The translations under genes were made by a program, and so were the position numbers. This document shows positions 54,395 through 63,536 of a stretch of DNA of 64,000 nucleotides, piece after piece (position 1 is the first letter of the stretch; each line of letters starts with the position of its first letter). This stretch comes from Cognatundibacterium rivi. GTDB lineage: Bacteria > Pseudomonadota > Gammaproteobacteria > Burkholderiales > Burkholderiaceae_D. The DNA is taken from the NCBI RefSeq assembly GCF_018139565.1, contig NZ_JAGSPK010000001.1:372001-436000 (forward strand). Direction: 5' to 3'. Below the pieces are notes generated by a model that did no database searches, was not told the DNA's origin, and worked only from the letters and a program-made list of their open reading frames with translations.

Positions 54395-54579
54395 GCATCG
54401 CGGCAGCGACGACGGTGACTGCGATGAGTGACGCACGCAAGATCAGGGAAAATTCGAGCTCAGATAGGCAGGCACCATCGTTGAAACTTCAATAGAATAC
54501 GGTGGCGGTATTTTCTGGTTATGCGAGTACAGGTTGCGCTGATAACCGACTGATCAATCATCACACTGAAATTTCTTCC

Positions 54580-55224
54580 ATGAAGCTGTATACCTATTTC
54601 CGCAGCTCGGCTGCTTATCGTGTCCGCATTGCGCTGAATCTGAAACAACTGCCGTATGACGCCGTGGCTGTGCATTTGCTGCGCGATGGTGGGCAGCAGA
54701 AACAGGCAGATTACAAACAGAAAAGCCCGTTGGGCATCGTGCCCGCACTGGAGACTGAGCACGCGGTGCTCACGCAGTCACTGGCGATTATCGAATGGCT
54801 GGATGAAACTTATCCGCAGGTTGCCTTGTTACCGGACGATGCCGACGGACGCGCCCGCGTCAGAGCGATAGCGCAGACGATTGCCTGTGATATCCATCCT
54901 CTGAATAATTTGCGGGTACTGGCTTACCTGACAAAAAATATCGGCATCACTGAAGAACAGAAAAATGACTGGTACCGGCATTGGGTGAATGAGGGGCTGG
55001 CAGCGGTTGAGCAATTGCTGGCTAACGATCCGCGTACCGGTATTTTCTGCCACGGCGATACGCCGGGACTGGCGGATTGCTGCCTGATCCCGCAAGTATT
55101 CAATGCCCGCCGTTTTCAATGCCCGCTGGACGATTTACCCGTGATCAGCCGCATCGTTGCTGCCTGTGAATCGCTGCCAGCATTTCAGCTGGCATCACCG
55201 GCGCAGCAATTTGATGCGGAATAG
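54580..55224 (+). CDS. maiA: maleylacetoacetate isomerase (zeta-class GST)
   Basis: 214 aa. The N-terminal thioredoxin-like domain opens with KLYTYFRSSAAYRVRIALNLK, with the zeta-class SSxxxRVRIAL motif that binds glutathione. It then has LLRDGGQQKQADYKQKSPLGIVPAL and a helical C-terminal domain. It isomerises maleylacetoacetate to fumarylacetoacetate in tyrosine/homogentisate breakdown. No hmgA or fahA gene is next to it. Start taken at the ATG at 54580, where family homology begins. Confidence 0.88.
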   Translation: MKLYTYFRSSAAYRVRIALNLKQLPYDAVAVHLLRDGGQQKQADYKQKSPLGIVPALETEHAVLTQSLAIIEWLDETYPQVALLPDDADGRARVRAIAQTIACDIHPLNNLRVLAYLTKNIGITEEQKNDWYRHWVNEGLAAVEQLLANDPRTGIFCHGDTPGLADCCLIPQVFNARRFQCPLDDLPVISRIVAACESLPAFQLASPAQQFDAE

Positions 55225-55327
55225 TTTGCCCGTCATCGCTCAGGTCCAGAACAGGCGCTGGGCGGCAACGCTTGCCGCGCTTATGGTAATATATGAATTG
55301 TTTATGTTTCATATATAAGAAAAAGCC

Positions 55328-55588
55328 ATGGGCATCGTAAAAATTTCCGAACAAATGCATGAGAATCTGCGTGTTGCCAGCAACGCGCTCTCCCGTTCTA
55401 TCAACGCGCAGGCTGAACACTGGATGCGTATCGGCATGCTGGCCGAAATCTACCCAGATCTGGATCATCGCGATATCTGTCAGTTACTGATTCGTGCCGA
55501 ACAGGCCGGGGGCTTCGATCTGGCGACCTTGTCGTCTATCCGTACAGCCGGGCCGGGTACAGGCACCGTAGTCGGAGGTGTGCAATGA
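55328..55588 (+). CDS. ParD-like antitoxin-family protein
   Basis: 86 aa. A ribbon-helix-helix-like N-terminal segment (VKISEQMHENLRVASNALSRSINAQAEHWMRIGMLAE) matches the ParD-like family (PF11903). The C-terminus is Gly-rich. Its last bases overlap the methionine aminopeptidase gene by 4 bp. This pair is known in many proteobacteria; no ParE toxin is next to it. Its role may be regulation of the adjacent map gene. Confidence 0.8.
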   Translation: MGIVKISEQMHENLRVASNALSRSINAQAEHWMRIGMLAEIYPDLDHRDICQLLIRAEQAGGFDLATLSSIRTAGPGTGTVVGGVQ

Positions 55589-56382
55589 GAGGCGCTAAAG
55601 TCAAAATTCACACGCCGGACGAAATTGCGATGTCACGCGCCGCTGGCAAACTGGCAGCCGCTGTACTCGATATGATCACACCGCATGTCAAACCCGGCGT
55701 CAGTACCGAAGACCTGGATAAGCTCTGCCACGATTACATCGTCAATGAATTGCAGGCGATTCCGGCCAATATCGGCTATCACGGTTTTCCGAAAACGATT
55801 TGTGCTTCGGTGAATCACGTGGTTTGTCATGGCATTCCATCGACGACAAAAATTCTGAAAAAAGGCGACATCGTTAACATCGACGTGGCCGTGATCAAAG
55901 ACGGCTGGTTTGGCGATACCAGCCGCATGTATTTTGCCGGCGAACCTAACCCACAGGCGCGCCGTCTGGTGAATACAACTTATGAGGCCTTGCGGGCGGG
56001 GATCATGCAGGTGCGTCCGGGGGCGACACTGGGCGATGTCGGCCATGCGATACAAAGCATTGCGCATCGCGATGGTTTCAGTGTGGTGCGTGAATACTGC
56101 GGTCACGGTATCGGCAAAATTTATCATGATGAACCGCAGGTGCTGCATTATGGCAAACGCGGCGAAGGTCTGCGCCTCGAAGAAGGCATGATATTCACGA
56201 TAGAACCGATGATCAATGCCGGCAAACGTGGTGTCAAAGAATTGCAGGATGGCTGGACTGTGGTGACACAGGATCATTCCTTGTCAGCGCAATGGGAGCA
56301 CATGGTGGTCGTGACTGCCAACGGTTTTGAAGTGCTGACACCGTGGCCAGACGGCACCGGTTCTTACGAAGCGATTGCCTGA
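55585..56382 (+). CDS. map: type I methionine aminopeptidase (copy 2)
   Basis: 265 aa. The five metal ligands are Asp in VNIDVAVI, Asp in GDTSRMY, His in GHGIGKIYH, Glu in FTIEPMIN and Glu in QWEHMVVV. HGFPKTICASVNHVVCHGIP is the usual substrate-pocket strand. It is translationally coupled to the ParD-like gene. It resembles classical MapA more than copy 1 does. The housekeeping map is usually beside rpsB, which is not seen here, so this may be a third copy in the genome. Confidence 0.92.
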   Translation: MRGAKVKIHTPDEIAMSRAAGKLAAAVLDMITPHVKPGVSTEDLDKLCHDYIVNELQAIPANIGYHGFPKTICASVNHVVCHGIPSTTKILKKGDIVNIDVAVIKDGWFGDTSRMYFAGEPNPQARRLVNTTYEALRAGIMQVRPGATLGDVGHAIQSIAHRDGFSVVREYCGHGIGKIYHDEPQVLHYGKRGEGLRLEEGMIFTIEPMINAGKRGVKELQDGWTVVTQDHSLSAQWEHMVVVTANGFEVLTPWPDGTGSYEAIA

Positions 56383-56809
56383 TTGGCATAAGATCAACCC
56401 CGTGTGCCAGATGGTGGCGCGCGGTTGTTGTCTCGATGTTCACGATTTTTTCGGATAGCTGCGCTGTTATCCACACGACATGACGTCATCAGCGGCTCGG
56501 GTAACAGACAGACCGCTGATGTCAGCTTATCAACCGACAGGCGCGCTGGCAATGGGTTTCCGGCTGATTGCCTGGCCTGCACGAACCACACTTCCTTGAG
56601 CATATTCTGACTCGGGATATGCTTTCTCCTCAGACACAGATGACGTATTTTTTCCTGTGACAACTTCTTTTGCAGATTGTGACTGCATTGGTACAACTTA
56701 ATTTTGCCTTAAGTTTTACTGCACATACTTTTGCCGACAGTCTGATCAGTTCTCTTTCGATCTGCTGTGTTAGTCACATTCACAACATAAGACAAAAGGA
56801 GAATCCAAC
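56383..56809. other. intergenic region upstream of the DUF5666 gene
   Basis: 427 bp. AT-rich near 56695-56760, which is a plausible promoter area. A 68-codon frame (56404-56610) has no ribosome site and Arg/Ser-rich composition. No RNA gene or repeat is seen. Confidence 0.5.
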
Positions 56810-58354
56810 ATGATCAGGTCTTCAGGTTTTACTCGCCAATGGCAATCCCGAATTCAATTAATGACGACCAGCGCTGGTGCGTTGCTTGTGCTGACCGCTT
56901 GCGGTGGTGGCGGTAGCAGCGCATCGGTGTCATCCCCGCCTCAGGCAACAGTTAATCCTTCGCTTGCAGTGAGTACCTATACCGGGCCGGTGGCGGGTCT
57001 TGGTTCTATCATTGTGAATGGCGTTCGCTTTGAAACTGTCGGCGCATTTGTGCATGATGGTGATGATCCGTATGGTTCGGCGAAATATCAATCGGTGATC
57101 GGGCTTGGCACGACGGTCGCGGTGGCGGGAAATGTAGATGAAAAAAGCGCTGCTGGCAGCGCTGCAGATATCCGTATTGTGGGTGGATTGCGCGGAAAAA
57201 TTACCGCGATTGATCTGCAACTTGGCACGTTGCAGCTGAACGCTCAGTTGGTGAAGATTACGAACAATACGGTGTTCGATGGCAATACAACGTCACTTGC
57301 CGGGTTACTGGTCGGTAATCAGATTGAGGTATATGGCCTGCCTCAGACCGATGGCAGTTTTGTTGCAACACGGATCGAGTCTTATACAGAAACATCCGGC
57401 GCATTCAATGGTGTTGCAGTACGCGGAATCGTTGCATCAACAACTGCGGGCGATGACAGTTTTACGCTGGCCAATGGCATCAGCGTTTCTTATAGCGCTG
57501 ACAAAGTTGTTCCTAAGGGTGCGTTGATCCGGGTTGGCTCTGACGTCCGGATTATTTCCGCTGCGGCACCTGTCAGTGGCAAACTCCTTGCAACGAAAGT
57601 GCTGGTATTGGGCGCCGGTGAGCTGACTTCCGGTAGTTCTACATATACCATTGGCAGCATCGTTAAAATTAAAGGCATTGTTGATTCGGTGAGCGGCAGC
57701 AGCATGGTCGTCTCTGGTACCAAAGTTGACATTGGTAATTTGCCTGCTCCGGCAATTGGTGCTGTGGTTGAGGTGAAAGGTAGCCTGTCGTCGACCGGTA
57801 CTATTGTTGCCAGCCAGATTGAGCTCGAGGGTAATGGCCGCAGCGTGGACGTATTGGGCGTCAATGGTCAGGTTACTTATACTGGTAACTACAAGCAGGA
57901 ACTGTACGGCATAGTAGGGAATTATGTGTCTCTCTCCAGCTTTACGGTACAGGGCGTACAGGTCGATGCAAGTAAAGCCCGCTTTGAGTATGGCGTCAGC
58001 AATCTGGCGAACAATAGTTATGTCGAGATCAAAGGCAATCTGGTGAACGGCATACTGGTGGCGACGAAGGTGGAGCTGAAAGGAGCAACGACCGGTATTT
58101 CAACCGGAACCGGTAATAGCAGCGATTTGTCGAGTGGCAATCGTAACTTTGAAATTTATGCGACTCTGAACTGCACCAGCTACCCCGCAACTTGCTCGTT
58201 GACTGGCAGCTCGGTATTGAACGCAAATTTGTCGGCAGCCCGTTGGGAAGATGGTGGTCAGTATGTGAATGGGATGTATGTCGAGGCGAAAGGTTATCTT
58301 GATGCGAAAGGTGTTTTCCAGGTCATCAAGATCGAAGCTAAGAAAAAGCGCTAA
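56810..58354 (+). CDS. DUF5666 repeat lipoprotein
   Basis: 514 aa. The lipobox is LLVLTACGGGG, so it is lipid-anchored. The rest is a chain of DUF5666 beta-barrel-like units, for example GLGSIIVNGVRFETVGAFV (near 65), then repeats with VSGxxVDIG and VVEVKGSLSSTGTIVASQIEL around residue 300. AAAAGGAGAA precedes the ATG. The function of DUF5666 proteins is unknown; surface or cell-envelope roles are usual guesses. It ends at a strong terminator shared with the antiporter gene. Confidence 0.82.
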   Translation: MIRSSGFTRQWQSRIQLMTTSAGALLVLTACGGGGSSASVSSPPQATVNPSLAVSTYTGPVAGLGSIIVNGVRFETVGAFVHDGDDPYGSAKYQSVIGLGTTVAVAGNVDEKSAAGSAADIRIVGGLRGKITAIDLQLGTLQLNAQLVKITNNTVFDGNTTSLAGLLVGNQIEVYGLPQTDGSFVATRIESYTETSGAFNGVAVRGIVASTTAGDDSFTLANGISVSYSADKVVPKGALIRVGSDVRIISAAAPVSGKLLATKVLVLGAGELTSGSSTYTIGSIVKIKGIVDSVSGSSMVVSGTKVDIGNLPAPAIGAVVEVKGSLSSTGTIVASQIELEGNGRSVDVLGVNGQVTYTGNYKQELYGIVGNYVSLSSFTVQGVQVDASKARFEYGVSNLANNSYVEIKGNLVNGILVATKVELKGATTGISTGTGNSSDLSSGNRNFEIYATLNCTSYPATCSLTGSSVLNANLSAARWEDGGQYVNGMYVEAKGYLDAKGVFQVIKIEAKKKR

Positions 58355-58402
58355 AAAAAACGCTGTAACTTTATCTGTATTAAAACTGCCTTAGCACTGA
58401 AA

Positions 58403-58441
58403 ACAGATCGCCCGACTATACATCGGGCGATCTGTTTTTTT
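58403..58441. terminator. bidirectional terminator
   Basis: ACAGATCGCCCGA / TCGGGCGATCTGT is a perfect 13-bp stem with a 7-nt loop, flanked by A's on the left and a run of T's on the right. It serves the DUF5666 gene and the convergent antiporter gene. Confidence 0.9.
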
Positions 58442-58443
58442 TC

Positions 58444-60162
58444 TTAATGAGAGTGTGCCGTGTTGCTGGTTGTGCCTGGGGCGAAACGATCCAGAACGTG
58501 GCTGGTCATGCCCTTGGCTAATTCTTCTTCACCAAAGAATACGGAACCGATGCCCTCGTTATGCAACAGGACCGATTCTTCTTCGTTGTGGGTACGCAGA
58601 ATGATTTCGATGGCCGGATTGAGCGTGCGTGCCGTTTCCGCCATTTGGCGGACGTTGATCGTATCCGGTGTTGCCACTACCAGCATCGCTGCATTGGCGA
58701 TATGTGCCTGAATCAGCACAGCCGGATCACCTGCATTGCCTGACACGGCGGCGCGGCCATTTTTACGCAAATCTTCCACCACTTCGCGGTTTTGTTCTGC
58801 CACAACGTAAGGAATACCGCGTTCATCCAATGCTTTTGCAATGCGTCTGCCGACACGACCGTAACCGACCAGCACCACTTGTCCTTCCAGATATTTACGC
58901 TCGGTCGTCATCGGCAATTCGGCGTAAGGATCGAGATTCACTTCCAGGCGACGTGCCAGTGCTGAGCGATCCAGTATCCAGCGGCGGAACGGTGATATCG
59001 CGGTAAAGACGAAGGAATTCAGTGCGATAGAAATCAGTGCACCGGCCAGAATCAGATTGACGCCTTCGGCCGGTAACAAGCCGATGGATTTTCCGAGCCC
59101 GGCCAGAATGAACGAAAATTCACCGATCTGGGCGAGGCTGGCAGCAATTGTCAGCGCTGTATTCAGCGGATATTTAAAGACCAGTACCAGCGTGGCCGCC
59201 GGGATGGAGTTACCCAGCAGGATAATCGTCACCACGCCAAGTACATGCAGTGGTTTATCAACCAGCACCGACGGATCAAACAGCATACCGACCGAGACGA
59301 AAAACAGTACTGAGAATGCGTCACGTAAAGGGAGCGATTCTTCTGCCGCACGATGGCTGAATTCAGATTCGCGCATGACCGAACCCGCAAAAAATGCACC
59401 GAGTGCGAATGACACTTTGAATAATTCGGCCGCACCATAGGCGATACCAATCGCCGTCGCAATGACGGACAGCGTGAACAATTCACGTGAACCGGTGCGC
59501 GCAACCTGCCACAGCATCCACGGCAGCAGGCGTCGTCCAACGACCAGCATCAGCACAATAAATGCGGTGACTTGCAGCAGTGTCTGACCGATTGTTGACC
59601 ACAAAGAACTGCTGTTGGCGACTGCAGTATGACTGCCGAGTATGCCAGCCAATGCAGGTAGCAACACCAATACCATGACGGTCACCAGATCCTGAACCAC
59701 CAGCCAGCCCACTGCGATCTTGCCATTCATGGTATCGAGCAGATTGCGAGCTTCTAATGACTTCAGCAACACTACTGTACTGGCGCAGGATAAGGACAAG
59801 CCGAATACCAGCGCCGCCCCAAATGACCAGCCCCACCACGAGGCAAGCCCGATACCAAGTAAAGCGGCACATCCCATCTGCACGATGGCTCCCGGCACCG
59901 CGAGACGTTTGACCGCAAGCAGGTCGGCAGGAGAAAAATGCAAGCCCACGCCGAACATCAGCAACATGATGCCGATTTCCGAAAGCTGCGAAGCGATATT
60001 GACGTCGGCAACAAAGCCTGGCGACGCCGGTCCGATAATGATGCCCGCGACAAGATAACCAACTAAGGCGGGTACTTTAATCCGTTCAGCGATGAAGCCA
60101 AGAATGAGTGCGACGCCAAAAGCGGCCGCGACAGTGGTGATCAGAGATACGCCGTGATCCAT
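58444..60162 (-). CDS. CPA2-family cation:proton antiporter (YbaL/KefB type)
   Basis: 572 aa. About 12 membrane helices span residues 5-380, including GYLVAGIIIGPASPGFV, the GLSLSCASTVVLLKSLE stretch and LAQIGEFSFILAGLG. A TrkA-N/RCK domain follows with the Rossmann signature VVLVGYGRVGRRIAKALDERGI (near 430), which binds NAD(H) and regulates the pore. It exchanges K+ or Na+ for protons. A His-rich C-terminus is absent. The gene is transcribed alone. Confidence 0.88.
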   Translation of the reverse strand: MDHGVSLITTVAAAFGVALILGFIAERIKVPALVGYLVAGIIIGPASPGFVADVNIASQLSEIGIMLLMFGVGLHFSPADLLAVKRLAVPGAIVQMGCAALLGIGLASWWGWSFGAALVFGLSLSCASTVVLLKSLEARNLLDTMNGKIAVGWLVVQDLVTVMVLVLLPALAGILGSHTAVANSSSLWSTIGQTLLQVTAFIVLMLVVGRRLLPWMLWQVARTGSRELFTLSVIATAIGIAYGAAELFKVSFALGAFFAGSVMRESEFSHRAAEESLPLRDAFSVLFFVSVGMLFDPSVLVDKPLHVLGVVTIILLGNSIPAATLVLVFKYPLNTALTIAASLAQIGEFSFILAGLGKSIGLLPAEGVNLILAGALISIALNSFVFTAISPFRRWILDRSALARRLEVNLDPYAELPMTTERKYLEGQVVLVGYGRVGRRIAKALDERGIPYVVAEQNREVVEDLRKNGRAAVSGNAGDPAVLIQAHIANAAMLVVATPDTINVRQMAETARTLNPAIEIILRTHNEEESVLLHNEGIGSVFFGEEELAKGMTSHVLDRFAPGTTSNTAHSH

Positions 60163-60559
60163 TCAATCCCTTTCTTCAGACAGCCCGGTGAGCATGACTG
60201 ATAATGTTACTGAGGTGATACCAGTGCAGGCACTGGCGCAGAAGCTTTCCTGGTCACTGCCGTGACTGGCAAGACGGTACGCAGCATGTGCGTGGAAAGT
60301 TAGTGTATCGCAGAGCGTGTGGTTACCATTCGATCAAACTCAATGGTGGTGTCTGCGTGTGAATTTTTTCTATGATACTTTGCTATGCCTGTTTCAGACA
60401 AGCAATCAGCGTCTATTCAGAAAAATGAAACGATTGAAGTGATTGCGTTCGCAGTCGTCGCATACAAACGGCGTGAGCTGAAATGCGGTTGGAAGTGAGG
60501 ATGACCAGCCTGATTGCAGCAGTTCGTCTATCTGCAAATGCTCAGGCCGGTTATTCATT
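60163..60559. other. intergenic region
   Basis: About 400 bp. It contains a 37-codon frame from ATG 60384 (MPVSDKQSASIQKNE...) with no ribosome site. I see nothing firmer and no terminator-like stem after the CDF gene. Confidence 0.4.
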
Positions 60560-61531
60560 TTATTCGGGCTTGCTGATCTGTACTGTATGATCCCGGTCCG
60601 GGCGCTTCCACGGATCGATGTGTGTCATCAGGTTCAGTACGCGGTGGCGTAACATTACACGTTGTCGGGCTTCAACAGCAATGTCGTGTCCTTCCTCCAC
60701 CGTAATCGTTGCATCGACTTCTATGTGTGCATCGACCACGATCATGTCGCCCATCTTGCGGGTGTGCACATCATGCACGTCAATCACTCCCGGGGTTTCG
60801 AGTAGCGTCTGACGTATTGCCTGTACTTCCTGATCATCGGCAGCGCGATCCATCAGATCATGCAGCGCTTCCCAGCTGAATTCCCAGCCCATCTTCGCTA
60901 CCATAAAGCCGACAATCAAAGCCGCAATCGGGTCAAGAATAGGGTAACCAGCCAGATTGCCGATAATACCCAAGGCGACTACCAGCGAAGACGCTGCGTC
61001 TGAGCGGGCGTGCCAGGCATTGGCCACCAGCATGCTGGATTTCACTTTTTGCGCAATGGCCAGCATGTAACGGAATAACAGCTCTTTGGAAATCAACGCG
61101 CTGCCAGCAACCCACAAAGCAATGCTGTGCACCTGAGGCACGCTTTCCGGTGATTCCAGCTTTCTGAATGCCGACCATAACATACCGATACCAACGGCTA
61201 ACAATAACATCCCAAGAATCAGCGACGCTGCTGTTTCAAAACGCTGATGTCCATAAGGATGATCTTCGTCCGCATCTTTTTTACTGTGATGACTGGCAAA
61301 CAGAACGACGAAGTCGGCCACCAGATCGGATAGCGAGTGGATGCCGTCAGCAATCAACGCCTGAGATTTTCCGAATATACCGACGCTGATTTGCAGCGTG
61401 GTCAGCGCAAGATTAACTACAACGCTGGTCCAGGTGCTGCGTGCAGCAGCGGCGTTGCGTTCCGTCGCAGTTTTATAGTCATCTTCTGTGTCGTCATGCG
61501 TATCGTTGTGCATATTGTTGTGGATCATCAT
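60560..61531 (-). CDS. cation diffusion facilitator (Zn/Fe/Co exporter)
   Basis: 323 aa. Residues 1-27 are a His/Asp-rich cytoplasmic tail (MIHNNMHNDTHDDTEDD). Six membrane helices follow, with the metal-site motifs ADGIHSLSDLVADFVV (helix 2) and NAWHARSDAASSLVVA (helix 5, the HxxxD pair). The C-terminal domain has GMVIVDAHIEVD-like strands (MIVVDAHIEVDATITVEEGH). It exports divalent metal from the cytoplasm by proton exchange. The exact metal is not clear. No regulator gene is adjacent. Confidence 0.88.
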   Translation of the reverse strand: MMIHNNMHNDTHDDTEDDYKTATERNAAAARSTWTSVVVNLALTTLQISVGIFGKSQALIADGIHSLSDLVADFVVLFASHHSKKDADEDHPYGHQRFETAASLILGMLLLAVGIGMLWSAFRKLESPESVPQVHSIALWVAGSALISKELLFRYMLAIAQKVKSSMLVANAWHARSDAASSLVVALGIIGNLAGYPILDPIAALIVGFMVAKMGWEFSWEALHDLMDRAADDQEVQAIRQTLLETPGVIDVHDVHTRKMGDMIVVDAHIEVDATITVEEGHDIAVEARQRVMLRHRVLNLMTHIDPWKRPDRDHTVQISKPE

Positions 61532-61686
61532 AAATTTGATTGGACATTTCCTGAGCTGATCAGCATCGCACGGATGAAACTCTCAATGAAATGGCGTTCT
61601 GTAAAAATACTATTTTTAATAGGATAAACGATCTGTCTTCTGGGTAAATTCAGCAGCGTGGATATCTTGCTGTATCTGACTTCCGA

Positions 61687-63285
61687 TCAGAGATGATCTG
61701 GCAAGGGTAAGGCAAAGTTTTCGTCTCTGAACATACGCGCACAAACAGCAACATATTCAGCATCTAACTGTTTACCTGCAAGCAGTTCAATTTCATGCAG
61801 TGCTTTTTCTATACCTAAGGCCTGTCGATAAGGCCGATACGAGGCCATCGCTTCGACGATATCAGCGATCGCCAGTACGCGTGCTTCCGGCAGGATTTCA
61901 TTTCCCTGCAATCCACGCGGATAGCCGGAACCATCTATTTTTTCGTGATGCTGATAAACAATTTCTGCAACAGGCCACGGGAATGGTATGTCTTTCAGTA
62001 TCGTGTAGCCAGTGTACGGATGTTCGCTCATCAATAGAAACTCAGCATCACTCAGGCGCTTCGGTTTGGTCAGAATTTCAATCGGAATTGCAATTTTTCC
62101 TATGTCATGCACGACTGCTGCCATTTGCAGTGCTTGCAAACGATCGCTACTCCAGCCCAGCCGCTGCGCAATGCCACAGGCAATCACAGAGACCCTGTCC
62201 TGATGACCTGACGTATACGGGTCACGATTTTCCATTGTTTTTGCCATCGCACGGATTGCCGCGCCCAGGGCATTCGACAAGTTCAACTGTGCTGCTTCAC
62301 GCTGCTGTCGTTCGCTATCGATGACGGCATTCTGAGCAAATTTATTCAGACCGTGCGCAATTTCTCCCGCCAGATGCTCGAATAATTCCAGCATGGTTTT
62401 ACCGAAGGTTTCAGGTTCTGATGAGTAAACCGTTAAGGCACCATGTTGATCGTGTTGATACTTAAATGGAACGGCAACGCTGGCACGAATGTTTTCCTGC
62501 TTTGCTTTTTTACTCCATGGTGTAAAGCCTGGACTGGTTTCAGCATCTTTCATCATCTGGGTAAGTCCACTTCGTATCGCCAGCCCGGTCGGGCCTTGTC
62601 CCCACGGACTGTTTTCTGCCCAACTGACCGACAAATCAGTCAGATAGTTTTTGCTGCAACCGGATCCGGCTGCAATACGCACACGTTTGTCTGCTGTGTT
62701 TTCGGCGATACCAACCCAGGCAAGAACGTAGCGATGTTCGTGCGTTAAGGCTTCGCATACCAACTGCATTAATTCTTCTGCTGAACTCGCCTGGGACAGT
62801 GCCAGCGCGGCGCTGGCATACGCTGATAATTCCCACTTTTTTGCCGCCAGTTCGCATTCTGTATCAGCGATGGTTTGCAGATTTCTGAAACTGCCTATCA
62901 GCTGGTAACTACCCTGGTTTTCAAACGTCGTTGCCAGTGAGACTTCCACTGGTATCAGTTGCATCGTTTTTGTCTGTATATATAGATCTTTGAGAACAGC
63001 AGGTGTTGATACAGTGAGCAGTGTCGTGCGCAGGGAACTGCGCTCGTTTTCTGGAAACAACAACTGATATGACATGCCTATTAATTCTGCCCGATCATAT
63101 CCGGTCAGTAATTCACTTGCCCGGTTCACATCAAGCAACTGACCAGAAGCCATATCTATTGCAAACAGGGGAAACATTGAGTGATTCCAGGCCATCGTAT
63201 GTAAGTCTTCATTATTTGCCGCATTTTTTACATCGGCCAAAGAGATGTCCATATTTGAATAATCACTAATTTTATTGAATAACAT
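61687..63285 (-). CDS. PAS-GAF-HD-GYP phosphodiesterase
   Basis: 532 aa. PAS (residues ~35-140: MFPLFAIDMASGQLLDVN, RASELLTGYDRAELIGM) is followed by a GAF domain (~155-300). The HD-GYP domain runs from ~335 with the HD in VVHDIGKIAIP and the GYP loop in HHEKIDGSGYPRGLQGNEI, all key residues present. It should hydrolyse cyclic di-GMP. It is soluble, with no membrane helix, and has no adjacent operon partner. Pairs functionally with the GGDEF cyclase at 23212. Confidence 0.9.
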   Translation of the reverse strand: MLFNKISDYSNMDISLADVKNAANNEDLHTMAWNHSMFPLFAIDMASGQLLDVNRASELLTGYDRAELIGMSYQLLFPENERSSLRTTLLTVSTPAVLKDLYIQTKTMQLIPVEVSLATTFENQGSYQLIGSFRNLQTIADTECELAAKKWELSAYASAALALSQASSAEELMQLVCEALTHEHRYVLAWVGIAENTADKRVRIAAGSGCSKNYLTDLSVSWAENSPWGQGPTGLAIRSGLTQMMKDAETSPGFTPWSKKAKQENIRASVAVPFKYQHDQHGALTVYSSEPETFGKTMLELFEHLAGEIAHGLNKFAQNAVIDSERQQREAAQLNLSNALGAAIRAMAKTMENRDPYTSGHQDRVSVIACGIAQRLGWSSDRLQALQMAAVVHDIGKIAIPIEILTKPKRLSDAEFLLMSEHPYTGYTILKDIPFPWPVAEIVYQHHEKIDGSGYPRGLQGNEILPEARVLAIADIVEAMASYRPYRQALGIEKALHEIELLAGKQLDAEYVAVCARMFRDENFALPLPDHL

Positions 63286-63496
63286 GCAGAGCTTTGTGAC
63301 CGATATCCGTTATCTGATCCCGAAAGGAGATGGATATAACGCGTCACACAGGGGTGTCCGCATTGTAATAGATATGGCGGTAATTAACTAAATCCGCGGG
63401 ATGACAATTATTGTTAACGATGATTCCGGGGCAGGCGAATGTCTGCTGAAACAGCGGCGGTAGTGAGCACCATGAGTGTGCAGAAATGATCAAATA

Positions 63497-63529
63497 TAAA
63501 AAAAGCCCGCAGTCATAAGAGTGCGGGCT
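63497..63529 (-). terminator. rho-independent terminator of the 63537 gene
   Basis: On the minus strand AGCCCGCA / TGCGGGCT is an 8-bp stem with a 10-nt loop followed by a run of T's. It lies just after the stop of the partial gene. Confidence 0.85.
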
Positions 63530-63536
63530 GTTCTGG

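Noticed and set aside
56404-56610. 68-codon frame before the DUF5666 gene
   Set aside because: Arg/Ser-rich composition and no ribosome site.
60384-60497. 37-codon frame between antiporter and CDF genes
   Set aside because: No ribosome site or recognisable motif.
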